The notes under the pieces: model-generated
Databases searched by the model: none
What the model was told of the DNA's origin: nothing
Seen by the model: only the letters and a program-made list of their open reading frames with translations
Assembly: GCA_041592975.1 (NCBI GenBank)
Contig: JBFHOZ010000065.1
Span: 1-11,844, forward strand
Source: BM707 sp041592975
GTDB taxonomy: Bacteria; Desulfobacterota; Desulfuromonadia; Desulfuromonadales; UBA2294
Direction of reading: 5' to 3'
DNA: 11,844 nt
Translations under genes and position numbers: made by a program
Shown here: positions 6,089-11,844 of the stretch, one piece after another
How the letters are laid out: each line of letters begins with the position of its first letter
How positions within the stretch are numbered: position 1 is the stretch's first letter

Positions 6089-7573
6089 ATGGTATTCTCC
6101 TGCAGTAAATCTCTTGCCGTATTCGTGCTCATCTGCCTGTATTTCCCGTCGGATCTGTCGGCATTTTCGAACCGCGAGGCGACCCAGCACACCTTAGGTC
6201 CGGTATACGATTACCGGGCTTCATATCGGGTCGACTATTCATCCCTTCATGTCGCCGGCCCGCTCTTCAAGTACGAGCGCAAGCGGGACGAGTCCGACCT
6301 GGCTTTGCGGCCTCTCTTCTATCGCAGCGTCGCCACCGATCGCGATGCCGGCCTGACCGACCTGGTTTTTCCGGTGTTCCAGTACAAGCGGGACGAGAAC
6401 ATCCGCTCCTACAGCCTGCTGCGCCTGATCAACTTCGAGGCCGGGCGCCACCAGGCGGCCGAAAACAGGGAGTTTACCTTCTTCCCCCTGGTCCTGTACC
6501 GCCAGCGGGACGACCAGCCGACCACGCGGGCGCTGTTCCCGTTCTGGGGGCACATCTACCATCGCTTCGGGCGGGACGAGATCCGCTTCACCCTCTGGCC
6601 GCTCCACATCGACACCCGCAGGGGACAGACCCGGGTCAGTAACTACCTCTGGCCGTTCTTTGCCACGGTCTCCGGAGAGAGCCCGGACGAAAGCGGGATC
6701 AAGGTCTGGCCGCTGTTCGGCCGGTCCGAATTCCCCGGTGTCTATCGGAAGTTCTTTCTGCTCTGGCCGTTCTGGTTCGACTACGACGAACGCCTGAATA
6801 CCGATGCCCCGGTTTCAAAGCGCTACCTGTTCCCGTTCTACCTGTATCGCGAGTCTGCGGATTCGAGCCGGCGGACGGTGCTCTGGCCGTTTTTTTCGTA
6901 TCTTGACGATCGGGTAAAAGGGTATACTGAGTGGAATTTCCCCTGGCCGCTCTGGCAGAGGGCGTCCGGCGGGTTCAAGCATGGCTGGAAATTTCTGCCG
7001 TTTGCCTCCGACATGACCCGGAACGATATCCGGAGCCGGTGGTACGTGTGGCCTCTCCTGAAACATGAACACCACGTGTACGAGGATTTGACCCGGCGCA
7101 AGATCAAATTTCTGTTCTTCGTCTATCGGGATCTGCAGGAGGAGTACACCGAGCCAGAAAGGGAACGGTATCGTCGTATTTTCGGCTGGCCGCTTTTCGG
7201 TTACGAAAAGAACAGGAGGGGGGTCGCGCATTTTTACACGCTGGCCCTGATCGAGCCGCTGGCTCCCGATTCGGACGGAGTGAAACGCAACTGGTCCCCG
7301 CTGTGGCGCCTCTACCAGAGGAAGTGGGACGGTCACGGCAACAGCACCAGCTCCTTTTTGTGGAACCTGTACTGGAGCGAGACGCGCCGTGACGCCGCCG
7401 TGCGCGAACTCTTCCCGCTCTTCTACTGGCGGCGCGAGCCGGGATACCGGGGCTGGACAATTCTGAAGGGGCTGGTCGGATACGAGGAGGGGGAGCAGGG
7501 GCGACGCCTGAAGCTGCTGTACCTTCCGGTGAAACTCTCTTATCCGGCAGGGGAGGAGCCGCGGGCCGACTGA
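6089..7573 (+). CDS. Exported WPLF-repeat protein of unknown function
   Basis: A 494-residue protein with a signal peptide (hydrophobic core about 9-20, likely cleavage after LSA at 25; VLIC is not a lipobox). The rest is built from about 18 imperfect repeats of roughly 15-25 residues centred on an aromatic/Leu-W/F-P-L/F-F/W core: for example RPLFYRS (74-80), LWPFF (187-191), VWPLFGRS (206-213), LWPFWFDY (225-232), LFPFYLYR (247-254), LWPFFSYL (265-272), GWPLFGYE (366-373), LFPLFYW (441-447). Alternating aromatic and charged residues suggest beta strands, so an outer-membrane barrel or periplasmic beta-solenoid is plausible. It lies 13 bp after the small membrane gene and 4 bp before mlaE, with no Shine-Dalgarno at its ATG. 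I do not recognise a characterised family; a role with the Mla transporter is inference from position. Confidence 0.8.
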   Translation: MVFSCSKSLAVFVLICLYFPSDLSAFSNREATQHTLGPVYDYRASYRVDYSSLHVAGPLFKYERKRDESDLALRPLFYRSVATDRDAGLTDLVFPVFQYKRDENIRSYSLLRLINFEAGRHQAAENREFTFFPLVLYRQRDDQPTTRALFPFWGHIYHRFGRDEIRFTLWPLHIDTRRGQTRVSNYLWPFFATVSGESPDESGIKVWPLFGRSEFPGVYRKFFLLWPFWFDYDERLNTDAPVSKRYLFPFYLYRESADSSRRTVLWPFFSYLDDRVKGYTEWNFPWPLWQRASGGFKHGWKFLPFASDMTRNDIRSRWYVWPLLKHEHHVYEDLTRRKIKFLFFVYRDLQEEYTEPERERYRRIFGWPLFGYEKNRRGVAHFYTLALIEPLAPDSDGVKRNWSPLWRLYQRKWDGHGNSTSSFLWNLYWSETRRDAAVRELFPLFYWRREPGYRGWTILKGLVGYEEGEQGRRLKLLYLPVKLSYPAGEEPRAD

Positions 7574-7577
7574 AAAC

Positions 7578-8345
7578 ATGCTGACGATTATCGGACGAAA
7601 ACTGCTCGGTTCGGCCCAGGTGGCGGGGGAGATGCTCGCGCTGCTGGTCGAGACCATCTACTACTGCAAGGATGCGCCGCGCAACCTGCGAACCATCTTT
7701 CAGCAGATCTACGATATCGGCATCGGCACTCTGCCGATCGCCGCGCTGATGTCGCTGTTCATCGGCATGGTGCTGGCGCTGCAGACCGGGGCCCAGCTGG
7801 CCAAGTTCGGCACCCAGGAGGCGCTCGGCGCCGTCGTCGGCCTCTCCATGGCCAAGGAACTCGGTCCGGTCATGACCTCGCTGCTGGTCGCCGGCCGGAT
7901 CGGATCGTCGATGGCGGCTGAGGTCGGGGCGATGCAGGTGTACGAGGAGATCGACGCCATGCGCACCCTGGAGATCAACCCGGTGCGCTACCTGGCGATG
8001 CCCCGGCTTCTCGCCTGCCTGGTCTCGGTGCCGCTGCTGTCGATCTTCGCCGTCATGATCGGCGTCGTCGGCGGCGGGGTGGTCAGCGATGTCAACCCGG
8101 TGATCAACGTGCCGATGACGGTCTATTACGACAACCTGACGAGCTCGGTCGAGGCGAGCGAAATTCTCAACGGGCTGGTCAAGGCGACCGTGTTCGGCGG
8201 AATCATCGCCCAGGTCGGCTGTTACGTCGGCTTCAAGACCAGCGGCGGCGCGCGCGGTATCGGCTACTCGACGACCCGCTCGGTGGTCATGGCGTTTCTG
8301 ATGATTATGGTCGCCGACTATTTCCTGACCCGCTTCATGCTCTGA
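7578..8345 (+). CDS. mlaE: MlaE-family lipid ABC transporter permease
   Basis: A 255-residue inner-membrane permease of the MlaE family, which with MlaF and MlaD moves phospholipids between the inner and outer membranes. The N-terminal interface helix is followed by the hydrophobic segment TLPIAALMSLFIGMVLALQ (51-69) and the family's conserved cytoplasmic block from ELGPV (94-98) through AGRIGSSMAAEVGAMQVYEE (105-124) to IDAMRTLEINP (125-135). Further spans cover about 143-170 and the C-terminus. It starts 4 bp after the WPLF-repeat gene stop with no strong Shine-Dalgarno nearby, so it probably relies on reinitiation. The mlaF start follows its stop by one base. Confidence 0.93.
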   Translation: MLTIIGRKLLGSAQVAGEMLALLVETIYYCKDAPRNLRTIFQQIYDIGIGTLPIAALMSLFIGMVLALQTGAQLAKFGTQEALGAVVGLSMAKELGPVMTSLLVAGRIGSSMAAEVGAMQVYEEIDAMRTLEINPVRYLAMPRLLACLVSVPLLSIFAVMIGVVGGGVVSDVNPVINVPMTVYYDNLTSSVEASEILNGLVKATVFGGIIAQVGCYVGFKTSGGARGIGYSTTRSVVMAFLMIMVADYFLTRFML

Positions 8346-8346
8346 T

Positions 8347-9204
8347 ATGACCGACTTGAAACAGAAGAAGCCCGGATTTCTCAATCGCCTGTCGCATGCC
8401 TTTACCCGCATGACCGACGAGCGCACCGTCACCCCGCAGGAGTACGACTACGCCCGGGGCGTCGAAGTGCGGGTCGAGGGGCTGAACAAGTCCTACAACG
8501 ACAATCACGTGCTGCGAAATATCGATCTCGTGGTGCACCCGGGGGAGACGTTCTCGATCATCGGGCCGTCCGGCACCGGCAAGTCGGTGCTGTTGAAGCA
8601 TCTCGTCAACCTGCAGACTCCCGACAGCGGCCGGATTCTGATCGATGGCGTCGACATCAACCAGCCTCCCGGTGTGGCGGGAGGACGGACGTTCAGCTAC
8701 AGCATGGTCTTCCAGACGTCGGCGCTGTTCAATTCGCTGACCGTCGGAGAGAACGTCGGTCTCTGGCTGCGCGAGAAGGAGGTCTTTCCCGAGCGGCGCA
8801 TCCGCAGGATCATCCGCGAGAAGCTGCGCCTCGTCGGTCTCGGCGGCAAGGAGAACCTGCAGACGTCGGAGCTGTCGGGGGGGATGAAGAAACGGGTCGC
8901 CATCGCCCGTTCGCTCGCCATGAACCCCGACCTGATTCTCTACGACGAGCCGACTGCCGAACTCGACCCGGTGACTACCGACGAGCTCGCCCGGGTGATC
9001 GAGGGGCTCAAGAACAAGGTCAACCTGACGACGATCATCGTCAGCCACGATCTCGAGTTCGCCCTGTACCTCTCCGACCGGGTGGCGATGATGCACGGCG
9101 GCCAGATCGTCGAGGTCGGCACTCCGGACGAGATCAGGCGGAGCAGCAACCCGATCATACGCAAATTCATCTATACGACGACCAAGGGGTTGAAGGGGGA
9201 TTGA
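8347..9204 (+). CDS. mlaF: MlaF-family ABC transporter ATP-binding protein
   Basis: A 285-residue ABC ATPase powering lipid transport with MlaE. It shows Walker A GPSGTGKS (73-80), Q-loop Gln123, signature LSGGM (176-180), Walker B LILYDEP with catalytic Glu201, and H-loop His234. The D-loop reads TAELDP where most ABC ATPases have TAGLDP. An N-terminal extension of about 38 residues, rich in Lys and Arg, precedes the ABC fold, making it slightly longer than the ~270-residue E. coli MlaF. The gene is separated from mlaE by a single base and from mlaD by one base, so the three are translationally tied. No mlaB (STAS) gene follows. Confidence 0.95.
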   Translation: MTDLKQKKPGFLNRLSHAFTRMTDERTVTPQEYDYARGVEVRVEGLNKSYNDNHVLRNIDLVVHPGETFSIIGPSGTGKSVLLKHLVNLQTPDSGRILIDGVDINQPPGVAGGRTFSYSMVFQTSALFNSLTVGENVGLWLREKEVFPERRIRRIIREKLRLVGLGGKENLQTSELSGGMKKRVAIARSLAMNPDLILYDEPTAELDPVTTDELARVIEGLKNKVNLTTIIVSHDLEFALYLSDRVAMMHGGQIVEVGTPDEIRRSSNPIIRKFIYTTTKGLKGD

Positions 9205-9205
9205 C

Positions 9206-10207
9206 ATGAAGATAACCACGGAGCAGAAAGTCGGGCTGTTTTTTATCGTCGCCCTGATCGTCTTGGCCGTGATGATCGAGCTGGTCGAGGACTGGCAGCC
9301 GTTCGCGAAGCAGAAGGAGTATCATACCTTCTTCACCTCGGCCGTCGGCCTCAAGGTCGGCGACCCGGTGCGCATGGCCGGGGTCGAGGTCGGCAAGATC
9401 AACGCGATCATCATCGACGGGCTGAAGGTCCGCGTCAACTTCGTCGTCGACGAGACGACGGCGGTTCGCGCCGATTCGACCGCCATGATCCGCCAGATGA
9501 ACCTGCTCGGCGGGCAGTTCCTCGGGCTCGATTTCGGCCACCCCGGGAGCGCCGTCCTCCCCCCCGGTTCGGAGGTCGCATCGGTCCAGGGATCGAACAT
9601 CGACGAGCTGGTGACCAACCTCGACCGGAACCAGAAAATGCTGTTCGAGAAGATGGATCAGATCGTCGACAAGATCAACAACGGCGACGGCCTGATCGGC
9701 AAGCTGGTCAACGATGACGCCATGTACGAGGACCTGAAGGCGGCCGTCACCTCGCTGCGCAATGTCGTCGCCGGCCTCGAGAAGCATGACATCGGCGACG
9801 ATCTCGGCCAGACGCTGGCGAACCTGAACGATATCACCTCCCGCCTGAAGAAGGGGGAGGGGACCCTCGGTCGCCTGCTCACCGACGAGGAGCTCTACGA
9901 AAATACCCGCTCGGCCCTGGCCGACCTGAGCGAGATCGCCCGCAAGGCGCGAAACGGCGAAGGCGCCCTCGGCAAGCTTCTGACCGAGGATGCCCTCTAC
10001 GAGGACGTCAAGGTGGCGATGGGACATATCCGGAGCATCGCCGCCAAGATCGACCAGGGGGAGGGGACGGTCGGCCGGCTGGTCAACGACAGCGACCTTT
10101 ATTACGATGCCAAGACCACCCTGAACAAGCTGGAAAAAGCGGCCGACGGCATCAACGACTCCGGCGCCATTTCGGCCCTGGGGACAATCTCCGGCACCCT
10201 GTTCTGA
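9206..10207 (+). CDS. mlaD: MlaD-family MCE protein with repeated C-terminal domain
   Basis: A 333-residue membrane-anchored MCE protein, the periplasmic substrate-binding ring of the Mla ABC transporter. One transmembrane helix (about 9-25) is followed by a single MCE domain (about 38-115: TSAVGLKVGDPVRMAGVEVGKI and LLGGQFLGLDFG). The C-terminal part is unlike E. coli MlaD (183 residues): four 34-residue repeats with the core GEGxLGxLLxDxxLY start near 158, 215, 249 and 283, with a 23-residue linker after the first. These probably form a helical extension. The start is supported by GGGGGA at 9195-9200, five bases upstream. It is the last gene of the operon. Confidence 0.92.
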   Translation: MKITTEQKVGLFFIVALIVLAVMIELVEDWQPFAKQKEYHTFFTSAVGLKVGDPVRMAGVEVGKINAIIIDGLKVRVNFVVDETTAVRADSTAMIRQMNLLGGQFLGLDFGHPGSAVLPPGSEVASVQGSNIDELVTNLDRNQKMLFEKMDQIVDKINNGDGLIGKLVNDDAMYEDLKAAVTSLRNVVAGLEKHDIGDDLGQTLANLNDITSRLKKGEGTLGRLLTDEELYENTRSALADLSEIARKARNGEGALGKLLTEDALYEDVKVAMGHIRSIAAKIDQGEGTVGRLVNDSDLYYDAKTTLNKLEKAADGINDSGAISALGTISGTLF

Positions 10208-10431
10208 AGCGGGTGCCAGGGCGTTATATAGCGAAATCATGCCATATGACGGACGGAAGTATTCACCGGCATATAATTAGCCGGATATTTGGATTTTGCA
10301 TTTTATTGGCGTAAGTAGTCGTAATCATTCACTTGTTTTTAATTTTTCCCGTTTTCAGGTTTCTGCACGTTTCTTGCATAACTAATTGAAATTGCGTTGA
10401 AATTAATCATTTCTTAACATAGGAGGTTGCC
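10208..10431. other. AT-rich intergenic control region
   Basis: This 224-bp stretch between mlaD and the cytochrome gene is much more AT-rich than its surroundings and holds no gene that I can see. It contains a weak stem-loop, CCGGC (10266-10270) with GCCGG (10280-10284), followed by T-rich sequence, which might end the mla transcript, and a sigma-54-like element further down. The cytochrome's Shine-Dalgarno lies at its right end. Confidence 0.6.
10362..10378 (+). promoter_or_regulatory. Sigma-54 (-24/-12)-like element upstream of cytochrome
   Basis: The sequence CTGCAC, five bases, TTGCA reproduces the RpoN consensus TGGCAC-N5-TTGCA with the correct spacing: TG (10364-10365), ten bases, GC (10376-10377). 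It departs from consensus at the first G of the -24 GG pair, so it is a candidate only. No convincing sigma-70 pair is seen in this region. Confidence 0.35.
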
Positions 10432-11436
10432 TTGAAGTTGCGATTCCCGAGCACGATTCTTTTCATCCTCACCGCCGTGGCGTTGCTGGCATCCTGCGGC
10501 GATATGGCGTCGATCCGCCAGGACTACCCGATCAAGTCGGTTCGCGAGTACGAGCGGATGATCGTCGGGCGTCTCGATGCCGATTACATCGGCAACGCCG
10601 CCTGCCTGGAGAAGTGCCACAATTACGGCCACGATCGGCTGTACAAGGACTTTCAGCAGTCGGTGCACGCTTCACAGGTCGATGTCGACAGCGGTCTGCC
10701 GCTGGTTAACTGCGAGTCCTGTCACGGTCCGGGGAGCCTCGCCGTAGAGGGGGTTACTGACAACGGAGATCCCTGCAACTACAAGACGCTGCTTGACCTT
10801 AACAGCCTGCCATCGGTGGCACAGTCGCTGATCTGCCTCAAGTGCCACTCTGCTGCATCGACGCCGACCCTTCAGTTCTGGAATTCCAGTACGCATGCGA
10901 CCAGCGAAGTATCCTGTATCGATTGCCACGCTCTCCACAAGGGACCTCAGCAGAAGGTCGATCGCGATGAAGTCGCCGAACTCTGTTACGGTTGTCATCT
11001 CGACAAGAAGATGGAATTTGCCAACTTCTCGCATCATCCGGTTCCGGAAGGGAAGATGGCCTGCGTCGACTGTCACAACCCGCACGGGACGGCCAACGAC
11101 AAGGATCTCCTTGGCGTCACCGTCAAGGCGACCTGCACCAAGTGTCATATGGAATACCAGGGGCCGTTCGTTTATGAGCATGCCGATGTAACGGAGACCT
11201 GCACCAACTGCCACAAGCCGCACGGTTCCCCCAACGAACCACTGCTTGAGGTTGCCCAGCCGTTTCTCTGTCTCCAGTGCCACTCCGGACATCACGGCGC
11301 AAGATCGGATGAGGCCACTCTTTCGAATCGTGACATGAAATCTGTTTTCTTCAATCGTTGTACGGATTGTCATTCGATGATTCACGGAACCGATATCCCG
11401 AATACGCACGGACGTGGTTCGTTTATTTCCCGATAA
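10432..11436 (+). CDS. DmsE/MtrA-type decaheme c-type cytochrome lipoprotein
   Basis: A 334-residue exported multiheme cytochrome, close to MtrA (about 333) in length. Nine CXXCH motifs begin at Cys94, 135, 162, 185, 211, 235, 257, 280 and 310; a tenth site near the N-terminus is C58-LEK-CH63, a CX3CH motif. Family blocks include FQQSVHA, CESCHGPGS, HATSEVSCIDCH and CTNCHKPHGSPNEP. The signal peptide ends in lipobox LASC with Cys22, so the protein should be lipid-anchored. The start is TTG at 10432, fixed by AGGAGG at 10421-10426 five bases upstream. A putative barrel gene follows by 36 bp, so the pair likely forms an electron conduit across the outer membrane. The downstream half uses more A/T-ending codons than the mla genes. 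Confidence 0.93.
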   Translation: MKLRFPSTILFILTAVALLASCGDMASIRQDYPIKSVREYERMIVGRLDADYIGNAACLEKCHNYGHDRLYKDFQQSVHASQVDVDSGLPLVNCESCHGPGSLAVEGVTDNGDPCNYKTLLDLNSLPSVAQSLICLKCHSAASTPTLQFWNSSTHATSEVSCIDCHALHKGPQQKVDRDEVAELCYGCHLDKKMEFANFSHHPVPEGKMACVDCHNPHGTANDKDLLGVTVKATCTKCHMEYQGPFVYEHADVTETCTNCHKPHGSPNEPLLEVAQPFLCLQCHSGHHGARSDEATLSNRDMKSVFFNRCTDCHSMIHGTDIPNTHGRGSFISR

Positions 11437-11472
11437 ATTGAAGAAACATTTCTGTTGAGACAGGAGAATGTT

Positions 11473-11844
11473 GTGAAAAATATTCTGATTGCTTTTTTGA
11501 TGATTCTGGTGGGAGCAGGGTTTGCCTTTGCCGATCTGGAGAATCTTGGTGAGCATGAGCAGACTTCCGCGATCCTTTCGGCCGGCTACAACTGGGTTGA
11601 GACGGAAGACAATTCAGGGAGGGCAGCCGAGTACATGTATCAGGACGTCAGCGGGACAGCCATGTTCGACGTGCGGGGCGGCACCGCTGTGATGAACTAC
11701 ATGGTCAACGGTCGTTTCTTGAACGAAAACGATTATGCCTTCAACGTCCACGTTGACCATAATCACGCAACCCGTTTCGACCTGCGAACCGAGAAGCTCT
11801 TCCATAATCTCGATCATATCGTCTACGACCCGAGCCTGCCGGAA
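11473..11844 (+). CDS. Exported outer-membrane porin of cytochrome conduit, N-terminal part
   Basis: The first 124 residues of a gene cut by the window end. GTG at 11473 follows AGGAG (11462-11466) by six bases; the nearby ATG at 11468 is closed by a stop after two codons. A clear signal peptide (MKNILIAFLMILVGAGFAFA, cleavage after residue 20) precedes a mature region with alternating polar and hydrophobic residues such as SAGYNWVETEDN, AMFDVRGGTAVMNYMVNGRFL and RFDLRTEKLFHNLDH, typical of beta-barrel strands. Adjacency to a decaheme cytochrome and the general look fit an MtrB/PioB- or OmbB/Ext-type barrel that holds the cytochrome in the outer membrane. No cysteine is present in this part, so the CXXC of Shewanella MtrB is absent here. 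The exact family cannot be fixed from the fragment. Confidence 0.7.
   Translation, partial: MKNILIAFLMILVGAGFAFADLENLGEHEQTSAILSAGYNWVETEDNSGRAAEYMYQDVSGTAMFDVRGGTAVMNYMVNGRFLNENDYAFNVHVDHNHATRFDLRTEKLFHNLDHIVYDPSLPE

Noticed and set aside
6104..6139. Lipoprotein signal in the WPLF-repeat protein (Cys5 or Cys16)
   Set aside because: The residues before Cys16 are VLI, which lacks the small residue needed at -1; an ordinary cleavage site after LSA fits better.
7104..8432. Long open frame on the minus strand (442 codons) across the mlaE region
   Set aside because: It is antisense to the well-conserved mlaE and the repeat gene; its peptide is rich in His, Arg, Asp and Gly with no domain, as expected from GC-rich antisense frames.
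8335..9219. Minus-strand open frame opposite mlaF
   Set aside because: The plus strand carries complete ABC ATPase motifs; the antisense peptide shows no recognisable domain.
9677..10156. CRISPR-like or satellite DNA repeat in mlaD
   Set aside because: The periodicity is in the protein, with diverged bases and an unbroken frame; there are no identical DNA repeats with spacers.
9167..10240. Minus-strand open frame (357 codons) opposite mlaD
   Set aside because: Its apparent repeats are the mirror of the mlaD repeats, and the plus strand has a clear MCE domain with a Shine-Dalgarno.

Overview
The window looks like chromosome from a GC-rich member of the Desulfuromonadia (Geobacter/Desulfuromonas-type bacteria, formerly Deltaproteobacteria). 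The reasons are a DmsE/MtrA-type decaheme lipoprotein cytochrome followed by an outer-membrane barrel gene of the porin-cytochrome type, a proteobacterial Mla-type lipid transport operon, and tRNA genes that encode CCA. This assignment is inference from gene content; no marker gene fixes the genus. All genes read on the + strand, apart from a doubtful fragment at the extreme left edge.

Layout. (1) 1-1089: the C-terminal half of a concentrative nucleoside transporter (CNT/NupC family) followed by an MTH1187-family thiamine-binding protein. The first ~150 bp do not read as CNT sequence and may be a foreign or chimeric join. (2) 1105-1257: a tRNA-Cys(GCA) unit with its own promoter and a strong intrinsic terminator. 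(3) 1266-2911: a TauE/SafE (TSUP) permease and an AmrB/MEMO-family protein, 11 bp apart. (4) 2980-4900: gltX with its own promoter, then tRNA-Gln(CUG) and tRNA-Glu(UUC), with an 83-bp palindromic dispersed-type repeat between gltX and the tRNAs. (5) 5015-10207: a tight six-gene unit: TPR protein, 42-aa single-span membrane protein, 494-aa exported protein built from about 18 copies of an aromatic-Pro motif (WPLF/WPFF/FPFW), then mlaE, mlaF and mlaD. (6) 10208-10431: an AT-rich control region with a sigma-54-like site. (7) 10432-11844: a decaheme lipoprotein cytochrome whose first heme site is CX3CH rather than CX2CH, and the N-terminal 124 residues of an exported beta-barrel-like protein cut by the window end.

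Two parts deserve most attention. The Mla operon lacks recognisable mlaA, mlaB and mlaC inside the unit and instead carries three uncharacterised genes, one of which (the WPLF-repeat protein) is an exported, strand-rich repeat protein that could be a new envelope partner for MCE lipid transport. The last two genes look like the start of a transmembrane electron conduit (cytochrome plus barrel) for extracellular electron transfer. Its inner cytochrome is predicted to be lipid-anchored, unlike soluble MtrA.
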